Assembly: GCA_002733645.1 (NCBI GenBank)
Contig: NVWL01000026.1
Location: 1-32,971, forward strand
DNA length: 32,971 nucleotides
Direction: 5' to 3'
Source: Oceanobacter sp.
Lineage (GTDB): Bacteria; Pseudomonadota; Gammaproteobacteria; Pseudomonadales; Oceanobacteraceae
Shown here: in pieces, positions 9,393 through 18,954 of the stretch
Numbering within the stretch: position 1 is the first letter of the stretch
How the letters are laid out: each line of letters opens with the position of its first letter
The notes under the pieces: generated by a model
Databases searched by the model: none
What the model was told of the DNA's origin: nothing
Seen by the model: only the letters and a program-made list of their open reading frames with translations
Program-made: the position numbers and the translations under genes

Positions 9393-10159
9393 GGCTGTAC
9401 TTCAGTTTGCTTGAGTTCTTGTTCTTGTTTTTTAGCCGCTTTATATTTTTCAGACAAGGTAGTACTAAAGCGCAAATCTTTTAATGGCAGATCAAGGTTC
9501 ATCTCAGTAATCGCAATATTCGTTTGTTCGATGAGCGTGACATCCGCATTCAGCGAATTGAGTACGGGTACGGATAACTCAGCGCGGATCGGGATGTCTG
9601 AGGTAATCAGTGTTTTGAGAGATACCGTAATGTCATCATTTACATTCACTTTGGCGGGGGTGCTGAACGATAAATCTACAGAGCGATCAATAGGGATATT
9701 GAGATTCACCGGGATGTCAGTTTTAACCGGTAATTCACCATTTAAAGGCACATCCACCCAGAAACCTAAAATTTTAACGCTGACTTCTCCATTTACCGGA
9801 ATCATCTGATCAATATGGATGGTTTCATTTACCGGGATAGTCATTTTGACAGGTACTTTGCCTTTAAAGTCGACCGATACATCTAACTGCTCACGCAGTG
9901 GAATCGTGATCTTTTGATCAATCGGCACGCTGGAGGCAATGACGGTATCAATCTCGACCTGCAAGGGGTCAAGAATATCGACAGTTACAGGGAAGCTGTG
10001 TGCAATTTTAATGCGTGCTTGTTGGTCGTGCAGTGGAATGTGCGCGGAAATATTGCTCCATACCCAAAACGCGGCATAACCACCGGCGGCGATAGCCACG
10101 AGTAGGGTGAGCCCTGATAGATAAAGCCAAATACGACTGCCCTTAGCGGGAGTGCTCAT
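9389..10159 (-). CDS. Membrane-anchored beta-repeat protein, unknown function (first of pair)
   Basis: This 256-residue protein has one N-terminal transmembrane segment (about residues 11-35) and then roughly ten repeats of a short amphipathic strand pattern (IPVNETI, IPVNGEV, VPLNGEL, IPVNLNI, IPIDRSV). It ends in a charged, Lys/Glu/Gln-rich tail. The regular spacing of the IP[VIL]xxx phrases suggests an elongated beta structure projecting from the membrane. I recognise no catalytic motif and no named family. The gene is the first of a two-gene unit with the overlapping 8697-9392 gene. The HEWFH protease-like gene lies 53 bp upstream in the same direction and may share the transcript. Confidence 0.8.
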   Translation of the reverse strand: MSTPAKGSRIWLYLSGLTLLVAIAAGGYAAFWVWSNISAHIPLHDQQARIKIAHSFPVTVDILDPLQVEIDTVIASSVPIDQKITIPLREQLDVSVDFKGKVPVKMTIPVNETIHIDQMIPVNGEVSVKILGFWVDVPLNGELPVKTDIPVNLNIPIDRSVDLSFSTPAKVNVNDDITVSLKTLITSDIPIRAELSVPVLNSLNADVTLIEQTNIAITEMNLDLPLKDLRFSTTLSEKYKAAKKQEQELKQTEVQP

Positions 10160-10212
10160 AAACTGCCTATGCTTGAATACAAATAAAAAAACGTTGTTCT
10201 TATAGTTAGATA

Positions 10213-10986
10213 TTACCTGAGTGCAGCCCCTAGCGCCGAAAAATAACGAGCAAACGCTTGATTGATGCGTTGTCGCTGCGGCCCCTGTGGATACAAACCT
10301 AGTTTGGCCTCCTCAGATTTAACTGTCCCTTTGACTAAAAAGCTGTTCTTGATCGTCGCATCTTGAATAAAGGCCTCAAACGCGCGGGCGCTCAATTCTT
10401 CAGGTAAAGCGTAATAAATAATACCTCGCTCTCGATCCTCTGCTGCTGACGCTTTGAATAAATCGCTGACGCCACTCCCTGATGAATCCAACAAGATGGC
10501 TTGGTAACAAGCAAACAGTAACTCATTGAGTGGATGAAACACGGCGTCGTCTTGTTTTAACCAAGCGCAAGAGCCAAATCGTTTAGTATTGGTGATGTTG
10601 AATGCGCGTGGTGCGATGTAATGATCAAACGCATGAAACCATTCATGGGCAATACTGCCCGGCCCAGCGTTTTTTGCTAGTGCGAATATTTTCTCTGAAG
10701 GACTGTAATGTGCAGCCACACCGGGGCGTCCTCCGGTACCGTAATGCAGCCCCAATGTGCCTCGCAATGAAATGACGTCCTCGGGTACTTGCAAAATATG
10801 CATCAAATCACACAAGGCATCGTAGAAGTGAACTGCCGCGTGCTCTTGCTCATTTTGAGTAACCCAGCGCCCAATCTTGACGCCATAAAAGCCAAAGCGG
10901 TCACGCACTTCACGAAAGGAAATGTACTCGTCTTCAGAGCGGTGGACTGGGCCACGACGGTAAGGTTCAAATAAAGGGGTAGGCAT
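10213..10986 (-). CDS. Putative zinc metallopeptidase (HEWFH; CLCA_X-like)
   Basis: This 257-residue protein contains HEWFH at residues 114-118 followed by AFDHY. That is the HExxH signature of zincin metalloproteases, with Glu115 as the likely catalytic base. The GTGGRPGVAAHYSP and ISLRGTLGLHYG stretches just before it resemble proteins annotated in marine gammaproteobacteria as CLCA_X family (family name from memory). There is no signal peptide, so a cytoplasmic location is likely. The substrate is unknown. It is followed at 53 bp by the paired beta-repeat genes on the same strand. Confidence 0.75.
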   Translation of the reverse strand: MPTPLFEPYRRGPVHRSEDEYISFREVRDRFGFYGVKIGRWVTQNEQEHAAVHFYDALCDLMHILQVPEDVISLRGTLGLHYGTGGRPGVAAHYSPSEKIFALAKNAGPGSIAHEWFHAFDHYIAPRAFNITNTKRFGSCAWLKQDDAVFHPLNELLFACYQAILLDSSGSGVSDLFKASAAEDRERGIIYYALPEELSARAFEAFIQDATIKNSFLVKGTVKSEEAKLGLYPQGPQRQRINQAFARYFSALGAALR

Positions 10987-11112
10987 AGCGCTATGGTAGG
11001 TGAGTCAAACTGGCTCGCCAAGTGACAATGATGCTATAGGAAGGTTGTCAGTTGTTGTTATGCACACGATAGCTACTTAAAATGATTCCCCTGAACTACA
11101 GAGATTGCATGT

Positions 11113-11391
11113 ATGACTACTAAATTGTCTGTCTGCACTCATGACCTACCTACTAGTGATATCTCCCGCATTATTGAAATGGCTTGGGAAGATCGAACCC
11201 CATTTGAAGCAATTGAAACCCTTTACGGCCTCAACGAGTCGGCGGTGATTAAGCTGATGCGCAGCGAAATGAAACCATCGTCTTTCAAAATGTGGCGTCA
11301 GCGAATGGGTGGACGTAAAACAAAACATAAGCAATTACGCAGCCCTGACGTGTTACGGGCTTATTGCGCGACCCAATATAAGCCGCGATAG
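11113..11391 (+). CDS. DUF2805 / TIGR03643 family small protein
   Basis: This 92-residue basic protein contains the WEDRTPFEAIE, VIKLMR and SSFKMWRQRMGGRKTKH blocks typical of the TIGR03643/DUF2805 family (recognised from memory). These are short helical proteins with a helix-turn-helix-like look and no established function. The start at 11113 is preceded four bases earlier by another ATG in a different frame. Neighbours do not indicate a role: katG follows 218 bp downstream and probably has its own promoter. Confidence 0.8.
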   Translation: MTTKLSVCTHDLPTSDISRIIEMAWEDRTPFEAIETLYGLNESAVIKLMRSEMKPSSFKMWRQRMGGRKTKHKQLRSPDVLRAYCATQYKPR

Positions 11392-11522
11392 TCTTAATTG
11401 ATTTCTATCGTCATTGTGCAAATGCCATATCGTTACACTAAAGTAATTGGTGAGATTTTCTGATCAGGCCATGCTAAGCCATGATTGATGATAAAAACTA
11501 TCAGCCCTATAAATTTAATTGA

Positions 11523-13805
<2,283 letters not shown>

Positions 13806-13827
13806 ATGAGTTGAGCGTTAATGGGTG

Positions 13828-13939
13828 TCGCTTGGCACCCATCGCTTGGCCCCCATCGCTTGGCACCCATCGCTTGGCCCCCATCGCTTGGCCCCCATCG
13901 CTTGGCACCCATCGCTTGGCACCCATCGCTTGGCACCCA
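13828..13939. repeat. 14-bp minisatellite, eight units, directly after katG
   Basis: Eight head-to-tail 14-mers of TCGCTTGGCMCCCA begin 23 bp after the katG stop. They come in two variants differing at one base (GCACCC or GCCCCC), in the order A-C-A-C-C-A-A-A. The TGGGTG at 13822-13827 pairs with CACCCA of the first unit, giving a 6-bp hairpin. The 13806-14129 gap contains otherwise only the terminator at 13956-13994 and an AT-rich leader with two near-identical copies of TAGTCATATAG (around 14080). Confidence 0.95.
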
Positions 13940-13955
13940 AGGCAACAATGAAAGT

Positions 13956-13994
13956 AAAAGCTCGCCAGTGAGAGATCACTCGCGAGCTTTTTTA
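13956..13994 (+). terminator. Rho-independent terminator of katG
   Basis: AAAAGCTCG pairs with CGAGCTTTT, with an inner AGTGA/TCACT stem and a T6 run. It lies past the minisatellite, so the repeat would be part of the katG transcript's 3' untranslated region. Confidence 0.88.
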
Positions 13995-14129
13995 TTACGG
14001 TAACTGCCCGAACAGACTAAAATACTTGAGCTGTTCGTATTTTTATCTGTGCGAACCACTATGTTTTTCAATAGTCATATAGCTTCTAGTCATATAGTTT
14101 CTAGTCATTTCCTATAAGGATTTTTACAC

Positions 14130-15359
14130 GTGTCGTTAATTCGCTGTGTACCATTTTTATTTTTGGCCTTGTTATTTACTGCCTTTATCGGCCTTTATAC
14201 AGAGCCCAGCATGGCCACAGAACTGGCCGATGAAGAAGACATCGCCGACAGCCTAATAGAGCACGCCGCACCCGAGAAAGACCCAACCTCACCGATTCAA
14301 ACCTTAGTCACGCAAAACCCGTTTCCGTTACTCGGGCAAGAGGTCGTGCCTGGATCATTTGTTGCCCTGCACTGGAGTCCGGAGCAATCTTTCGAAAGCA
14401 TTAACACCCCTGTTCCTGTCCTTGTTGCACATGGTGCTAATATTGGCCCAACCGTATGCTTAACGGCGGCTATACATGGTGATGAACTCAACGGCATCGA
14501 AATGATTCGCCGCCTAATTTATCAGCTTGAACCAGACAATATGAATGGCACCGTGGTCGGTATTCCTATTGTTAATTTAGATGGGTTTCGTCGTGGCAGC
14601 CGCTACCTAGCGGATCGTCGTGATCTGAACCGGCACTTTCCGGGAAGCCCCAAAGGCAGTGCTGCGGATCGCATTGCATACTCACTGTTTCATAATATTA
14701 TTCGTCACTGTGAATACTTAGTTGATCTACATACGGGCTCATTAAAGCGCACAAACCTACCGCAAATTCGGGGTGATCTGGGCAGTGAACGTGTGTTCGA
14801 ATTTAGCCGTCACTTTGGGGGAATCACCGTACTTCACGGCGTGGCTGGCAATGGTACGTTAAGAGGTGCAGCCGAAAATATAGGTATTCCGGCTATTACA
14901 CTCGAAGCAGGTGGGCCGAACCAGCTGGATAAAGCCTCGGTGGACGCTGGAGTAAACGCCCTCGAAACCATGCTGCAGAATTTAGACATACAACCGACAT
15001 TACGTTTTTGGGGAACCCCCGCACCGGTATTTTACAAATCACATTGGTTGCGAGCTGACCAAGGAGGAATCTTAATCTCCTCGGTTGAGCTAGGCGACAA
15101 AGTTAAAAAAGGCGACGAGTTAGGGCGAGTGACCGACCCCGTTACCAATACCGGCAGCACCATTATAGCCAGAGAGAGCGGACGCATTATCGGCATGGCG
15201 GTTAACCAAGTGGTGCAAACTGGTTTTGCTGTATATCACGTTGGTGTGGCCAAAGAACCCAAAGAAGTTAAAGAAGAAGCCCTCGGTATTGGCGACGATA
15301 AAGAGCAAAATGCTGGCTTGAATGATAACGACGCCGAAGAGCAATTCGAGCAAGAATAA
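14130..15359 (+). CDS. Exported AstE/AspA-family zinc amidohydrolase (M14-like)
   Basis: The family is succinylglutamate desuccinylase/aspartoacylase. Predicted zinc ligands are His116 and Glu119 (IHGDELNGIE) and His201 (DLHTGS), with RRDLNRHFPG as the substrate-binding arginine block and ITLEAGG carrying the likely catalytic Glu. The GTG start at 14130 follows AAGGA at good spacing and gives a hydrophobic N-terminus (residues 5-24) consistent with export, unlike cytoplasmic AstE. A C-terminal beta domain (about 300-375) is followed by a very acidic tail of about 35 residues rich in Glu, Asp and Lys. The substrate cannot be told from sequence. The sulfotransferase-like gene begins 31 bp after the stop and is probably cotranscribed. 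Confidence 0.85.
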   Translation: MSLIRCVPFLFLALLFTAFIGLYTEPSMATELADEEDIADSLIEHAAPEKDPTSPIQTLVTQNPFPLLGQEVVPGSFVALHWSPEQSFESINTPVPVLVAHGANIGPTVCLTAAIHGDELNGIEMIRRLIYQLEPDNMNGTVVGIPIVNLDGFRRGSRYLADRRDLNRHFPGSPKGSAADRIAYSLFHNIIRHCEYLVDLHTGSLKRTNLPQIRGDLGSERVFEFSRHFGGITVLHGVAGNGTLRGAAENIGIPAITLEAGGPNQLDKASVDAGVNALETMLQNLDIQPTLRFWGTPAPVFYKSHWLRADQGGILISSVELGDKVKKGDELGRVTDPVTNTGSTIIARESGRIIGMAVNQVVQTGFAVYHVGVAKEPKEVKEEALGIGDDKEQNAGLNDNDAEEQFEQE

Positions 15360-15390
15360 AACACGACAGAAATATAATGAGCAGTGTTCG

Positions 15391-16023
15391 ATGTCTAAAA
15401 TAATCGTGGTCGGTTTACCCAGAACCGGCACCACCAGTGTGAGCGTAGCACTGCTGGAAATGGGTTTTTTAGTCGCCCATATGGGATTTACCAAAAAAGC
15501 CTTTGAAGTGGCCGAAGCCATCACCGACTGCCCATGCTTTAGTGACTACATGCACTTGGACGAACTATTTCCAGGTTCAAAATTTATCTATTTATCCCGA
15601 GACCTCGACAAGTGGATACCCTCCATCAGCATGTTGCTCGACAAAATGGCCCCGCATTTAAATGCAGAAAAAGGGCGTTTTAACCCCATCATGAAGCGCA
15701 GCTTTAAACATACGTTCTCAGAAAATTTGCCGTTAACTGCAGAAGAATTAATACAGTGTTACACCTGTCATAAAACAGAGATATTTGACTACTTTAAAGG
15801 CCGTGACGACTTTTTATCCATCGACATCAGCGAGCCAGGCAGCCTAAATCAATTGAGAGAATTTTTAGGCAAAGAGCCGCAAGCCAACGCCGAATTCCCA
15901 AAGCTGAACACCGGGCGCGATGTTGCTGGCTGGCATGAATACAAACATCCGAACAAAGTGAACTCGAATTTGGCGGGCGTAGAGCGCAGGAAGTATTTTG
16001 ATTATGAGTTTGTAGGGACATGA
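15391..16023 (+). CDS. Sulfotransferase-family P-loop protein
   Basis: This 211-residue protein starts MSKIIVVGLPRTGTTSV, the PAPS 5'-phosphosulfate-binding loop of sulfotransferases. FIYLSRDLDKWIPS fits the 3'-phosphate-binding region with its Arg and Ser. The frame is open from 15322, but that start lies inside the upstream gene; the Met at 15391 sits directly at the fold's first strand and is preferred. The acceptor substrate is unknown. The AstE-like gene lies just upstream on the same strand. The gene ends 10 bp before the tRNA-Arg remnant marking the island's left edge. Confidence 0.75.
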   Translation: MSKIIVVGLPRTGTTSVSVALLEMGFLVAHMGFTKKAFEVAEAITDCPCFSDYMHLDELFPGSKFIYLSRDLDKWIPSISMLLDKMAPHLNAEKGRFNPIMKRSFKHTFSENLPLTAEELIQCYTCHKTEIFDYFKGRDDFLSIDISEPGSLNQLREFLGKEPQANAEFPKLNTGRDVAGWHEYKHPNKVNSNLAGVERRKYFDYEFVGT

Positions 16024-16032
16024 CTACTTGGG

Positions 16033-16077
16033 TGGCCTGCCCGGCAGAATTCGAATCTGCGATCTTCGTCTCCAGAA
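16033..16077 (-). pseudogene. tRNA-Arg 3'-end remnant (putative attL)
   Basis: The first 30 bases copy the CCA end, 3' acceptor strand and T arm of the tRNA-Arg at 19910-19986 with one mismatch. The next 15 bases agree at only 9 positions, and the 5' half of a tRNA cannot be found: no D arm and no matching 5' acceptor strand. It is therefore a partial copy and not a working gene. Confidence 0.75.
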
Positions 16078-16110
16078 CGTTTGAATGCGTAGGCCGCTTT
16101 GCAAGTATAT

Positions 16111-16184
16111 GATCCTCTACAGAGGATTAATTTGATTTTATCCTTTATGGGGTATAAATTGAATATTATCCGCAAAAGGGGATA
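16111..16184 (+). promoter_or_regulatory. Three phased HipB-type operators
   Basis: The site at 16167-16184 is TATCC-N8-GGATA, exactly the HipB operator consensus known from E. coli. The site at 16139-16156 is TATCC-N8-GTATA (one mismatch) and that at 16111-16128 is GATCC-N8-GGATT (outer bases changed). Centres are exactly 28 bp apart. The rightmost operator overlaps the GGGG ribosome-binding stretch of hipB, and a TATAAA at 16153 could be the -10 element. This indicates autorepression by HipB-HipA. Confidence 0.82.
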
Positions 16185-16190
16185 GTCCAT

Positions 16191-16439
16191 ATGAAGGTCA
16201 CCTCAACCGAACTACTCGCTAAAGCGATGAAACAAGCCAGAAAAGAGCAACAGCTCTCGCAGGCGGCAGCAGCCGATAGAATAGGTATCAAGCAAGCCAC
16301 CGTTTCAGCATTTGAGAATCATCCAGACGGAAGTCGTTTAGACACTTTATTCAAACTACTGGCTGCCTTAGAGCTTGAATTGCACATAACTAACCGCGGT
16401 GATCCATCAGGTAAAACCCAATGGGATCAGGAGTGGTAA
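16191..16439 (+). CDS. hipB: HipB-like antitoxin (XRE-type HTH)
   Basis: This 82-residue DNA-binding protein has a helix-turn-helix around residues 20-50 (LSQAAAADRIGIKQATVSAFE), followed by SRLDTLFKLLAALELELHI, the usual HipB dimerisation strand region. It would neutralise HipA and repress the operon through the operators at 16111-16184. The C-terminus (about residues 70-82) carries acidic residues and Trp, similar to the tail that docks or is degraded in E. coli HipB. hipA follows after a three-base gap. The ATG at 16191 is preceded by AAGGGG nine bases upstream. Confidence 0.9.
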   Translation: MKVTSTELLAKAMKQARKEQQLSQAAAADRIGIKQATVSAFENHPDGSRLDTLFKLLAALELELHITNRGDPSGKTQWDQEW

Positions 16440-16442
16440 TCA

Positions 16443-17753
16443 ATGGCTGAACTCACGGTTGCGCTTAATGGAATTCCTGTTGGTATTCTCGATAAACGCA
16501 CGTCAGGTGCGCTCAGTTTTCGCTATCTAACGGAGTGGTTGCAACGATCTGGTGCTCGACCAATTTCATTGTCACTGCCATTGTCTGATACTTCGTATCA
16601 AGGCGAAAAGGTTCTTAATTTCTTTGACAACTTGTTACCTGATTCGGAATCCATTCGAACGAGAATACAGTCGACATTTCGTGTTGCGAGTAGTCATCCT
16701 TTTGATTTATTGGCTGCAGTAGGGCGCGATTGCATTGGCGCTATTCAGCTTTATCCTTTGGGCGAAAATATTCCCGATGTAAAACAGGTGATATCTGAAC
16801 CGTTAACCGACGCTGATATTGAAAACCTACTGGCGGGTTATCAGCAGGCACCACTCGGCATGGATGACGACCATGACTTCCGTATTTCACTGGCGGGTGC
16901 CCAAGAGAAGACAGCCTTACTTTGGTATCAGGGCGGTTGGCAAAGGCCATTTGGAAGCACACCGACCAGTCATATATTTAAATTACCCATCGGATTCTTA
17001 GAGCCGCGTAATATCGACCTACGCCTCAGTGGTGAAAACGAATGGTTGTGTCTGCAAATTTTGAAAGAGTACGGAGTGCCAGTGCCGAACGCTCAATTGG
17101 CGCAGTTCGGCACTCAGAAAGCACTGATCGTCGAACGCTTTGATCGACGTTGGTCGTCAGACAAACAATGGTTAATGCGCCTTCCTCAAGAAGACTTTTG
17201 CCAAGCGCTGGGTGTATCGCCAGCACTTAAGTATGAGAATCACGGCGGGCCAAGCATTCAAGACGGTATGAAACTGCTGCAAGGATCGCAAGCCTCAAAT
17301 GCCGACAGAGAACTGTTTTTCAACGTTCAGATACTCTTCTGGCTATTAGCGGCGATTGACGGTCATGCAAAGAATTTCAGTGTGTTTTTAGAACCCGATT
17401 CTGCTTATCGCATGACGCCCATTTATGATGTTCTGTCTGCTTATCCGTTAATGGCCCAAGGCAGTTTACCTGCTGAAAAAGCAAAAATGGCCATGTCGCT
17501 TAAAGGTAAAAATCGTCACTATCACTGGGCAAAAATAGAACCTCGGCACTTTATCAGTACAGCTGAACAGGTTGGGTATTCAGCTAGGCGAGCAATGGAG
17601 CTGATGCGTGAAATCGTTGATATGACGGAGGGAGTATTAGCTCGGGTTAAATCAAACTTGCCCGAAGACTTTCCAGTACAAGTGAGCCAGTCAATTTTCG
17701 ATGGTGTGACATCTCAGACGCAACGGTTGAGCGATTTTAGTTTGAGTTTGTGA
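16443..17753 (+). CDS. hipA: HipA-like serine/threonine kinase toxin
   Basis: HipA kinases phosphorylate glutamyl-tRNA synthetase in E. coli, halting translation and promoting persistence; the target here is not shown. At 436 residues it matches E. coli HipA (440). An N-terminal HipA_N domain (about 1-105) is followed by the kinase core. Ser149 in FRISLAGAQEKTALL matches the regulatory autophosphorylation serine. Asp306 (AAIDGHAKNFS) is the catalytic base and Asp329 (PIYDVLSAYP) the metal ligand, with Lys180 (HIFK) likely for ATP. All key residues are kept, so it appears active. It is translated with hipB and lies inside the tRNA-Arg-flanked island. Confidence 0.93.
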   Translation: MAELTVALNGIPVGILDKRTSGALSFRYLTEWLQRSGARPISLSLPLSDTSYQGEKVLNFFDNLLPDSESIRTRIQSTFRVASSHPFDLLAAVGRDCIGAIQLYPLGENIPDVKQVISEPLTDADIENLLAGYQQAPLGMDDDHDFRISLAGAQEKTALLWYQGGWQRPFGSTPTSHIFKLPIGFLEPRNIDLRLSGENEWLCLQILKEYGVPVPNAQLAQFGTQKALIVERFDRRWSSDKQWLMRLPQEDFCQALGVSPALKYENHGGPSIQDGMKLLQGSQASNADRELFFNVQILFWLLAAIDGHAKNFSVFLEPDSAYRMTPIYDVLSAYPLMAQGSLPAEKAKMAMSLKGKNRHYHWAKIEPRHFISTAEQVGYSARRAMELMREIVDMTEGVLARVKSNLPEDFPVQVSQSIFDGVTSQTQRLSDFSLSL

Positions 17754-17842
17754 CTTTAAATACAAGGAACTACTCAAAGACATTTTTGTGAAGAAATAGG
17801 GTCTCTATAAAAATTGTGGCGATTCGATCTGATACAAACAAT

Positions 17843-17907
17843 CTATGTAACATTGATTTTGCACGGTAACACCGATACTGTTACTGTGCATTTTTATTGT
17901 TACATAG
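17843..17907 (+). promoter_or_regulatory. Nested palindromic operator upstream of regulator-nucleotidyltransferase pair
   Basis: The outer arms CTATGTAACA (17843-17852) and TGTTACATAG (17898-17907) are perfect inverted copies. The inner arms at 17861-17871 and 17879-17889 are inverted with one mismatch, and both pairs share the centre at 17875. This gives four GTAACA half-sites, with the two on each side 19 bp apart. It ends nine bases before the ATG at 17917 and no clear Shine-Dalgarno lies between, so it could act as a DNA operator, an mRNA hairpin, or both. Confidence 0.75.
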
Positions 17908-17916
17908 ACATACCCT

Positions 17917-18954
17917 ATGAATACCCCGCAAATTGATACTAGCTTAACGCACTTGGCTGCATATATAAGTCAGGTGTATAAGCCGTGTGCACTAAAGAGC
18001 CCTTGGTCACTGACCAAAGACTTACCCTTGTACTTGCAGGGGGGCTGGACATATCGTCTGCTAACGGTAGGTGGGTATGAATGCTTATTGATGTTAGATG
18101 AACGGGAGCAGCCAGATACCGCACAACGCCTAAAAAAAACCATTAACAGCATTACGAGCTACTTTAACGGCCCAGTGATCTACGGGGTGCGTGAGTTGGA
18201 ATCTTATAATCGTAAGCGGCTCATTGATCAGGGTATTGCGTTTGTGGTGCCAGGAAAGCAGCTTTACCTTCCTTTTATGGCGCTAGATTTACGCGAGAAC
18301 TTTGCCGCTGAAGCATCGGTAGAGCTAACAAGGTTGGGTGCTTGTGCACAGCAGTTGCTACTCATTCGGCTGTTTGGCTTGTGGCAAACTGAGACGTCGG
18401 CACAGATGCTGGCTAATCGTTTGGGTGTAAGCAAGATGACGGTATCGAGGGCCTACAGAGAGCTAACCGAATTAGGGTTGGCAAAAGCGGTGATGGTGGG
18501 ACGTACAAGCCAATTGGTATTTGAGCCAGATAACCACCAGTTGTGGCTAGCGGCTAAACCCTATCTATCTAGCCCGGTTAAAAAGCAGGTTTGGCTTAGC
18601 GCGCAGCAATACCATCAGCATGGAAATTTGTTTCAACTGGCCGCGGGTGAATGGGCGTTATCCATGTTAGGTATGTTAAGCCGCCCTAAGCACCCTTGTT
18701 ATGCCGTGAGTGCGAATGATTGGGCTAGCTTAAAAAAGCTAACAGGAATTGAGCAACAGGCTCATCCTGATGATGATTCTATTGTATTGGAGCTTTGGCG
18801 TTATGACCCTAGCTGGTTAAAAGCTTATGTGAACGTGGTAGAAACGGTAGACAAGCTTTCGTTGTTCTTGAGCTTATTAGCGAATGATGATGATCGTATT
18901 CAGATAGCTTTAGATGACCTCGTTGGAGAGTTTTTAGAGGATGGAAACGTATGA
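17917..18954 (+). CDS. Winged-helix regulator paired with a nucleotidyltransferase (putative antitoxin)
   Basis: This 345-residue protein has a helix-turn-helix/winged-helix segment near residues 148-196 (TSAQMLANRLGVSKMTVSRAYRELTELGLAK without break), placed mid-protein rather than at the N-terminus. The first 130 residues hold an alpha/beta domain ending in IAFVVPGKQLYLPFMALDL. The C-terminal part has no motif I recognise. Its stop overlaps the nucleotidyltransferase start by ATGA (18951-18954). The layout resembles type IV AbiEi-AbiEii, where the first protein is an autoregulating wHTH antitoxin, but the domain order and length differ from AbiEi as I know it. Role as antitoxin and repressor of the nested palindrome is inferred. 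Confidence 0.75.
   Translation: MNTPQIDTSLTHLAAYISQVYKPCALKSPWSLTKDLPLYLQGGWTYRLLTVGGYECLLMLDEREQPDTAQRLKKTINSITSYFNGPVIYGVRELESYNRKRLIDQGIAFVVPGKQLYLPFMALDLRENFAAEASVELTRLGACAQQLLLIRLFGLWQTETSAQMLANRLGVSKMTVSRAYRELTELGLAKAVMVGRTSQLVFEPDNHQLWLAAKPYLSSPVKKQVWLSAQQYHQHGNLFQLAAGEWALSMLGMLSRPKHPCYAVSANDWASLKKLTGIEQQAHPDDDSIVLELWRYDPSWLKAYVNVVETVDKLSLFLSLLANDDDRIQIALDDLVGEFLEDGNV

Noticed and set aside
13828..13939. CRISPR-like array
   Set aside because: The 14-bp units abut without spacers and differ by a single base, so this is a minisatellite.
16033..16100. Possible second functional tRNA gene on the minus strand
   Set aside because: Only the T arm, 3' acceptor strand and CCA are recognisable; there is no D arm and no pairing 5' acceptor strand.
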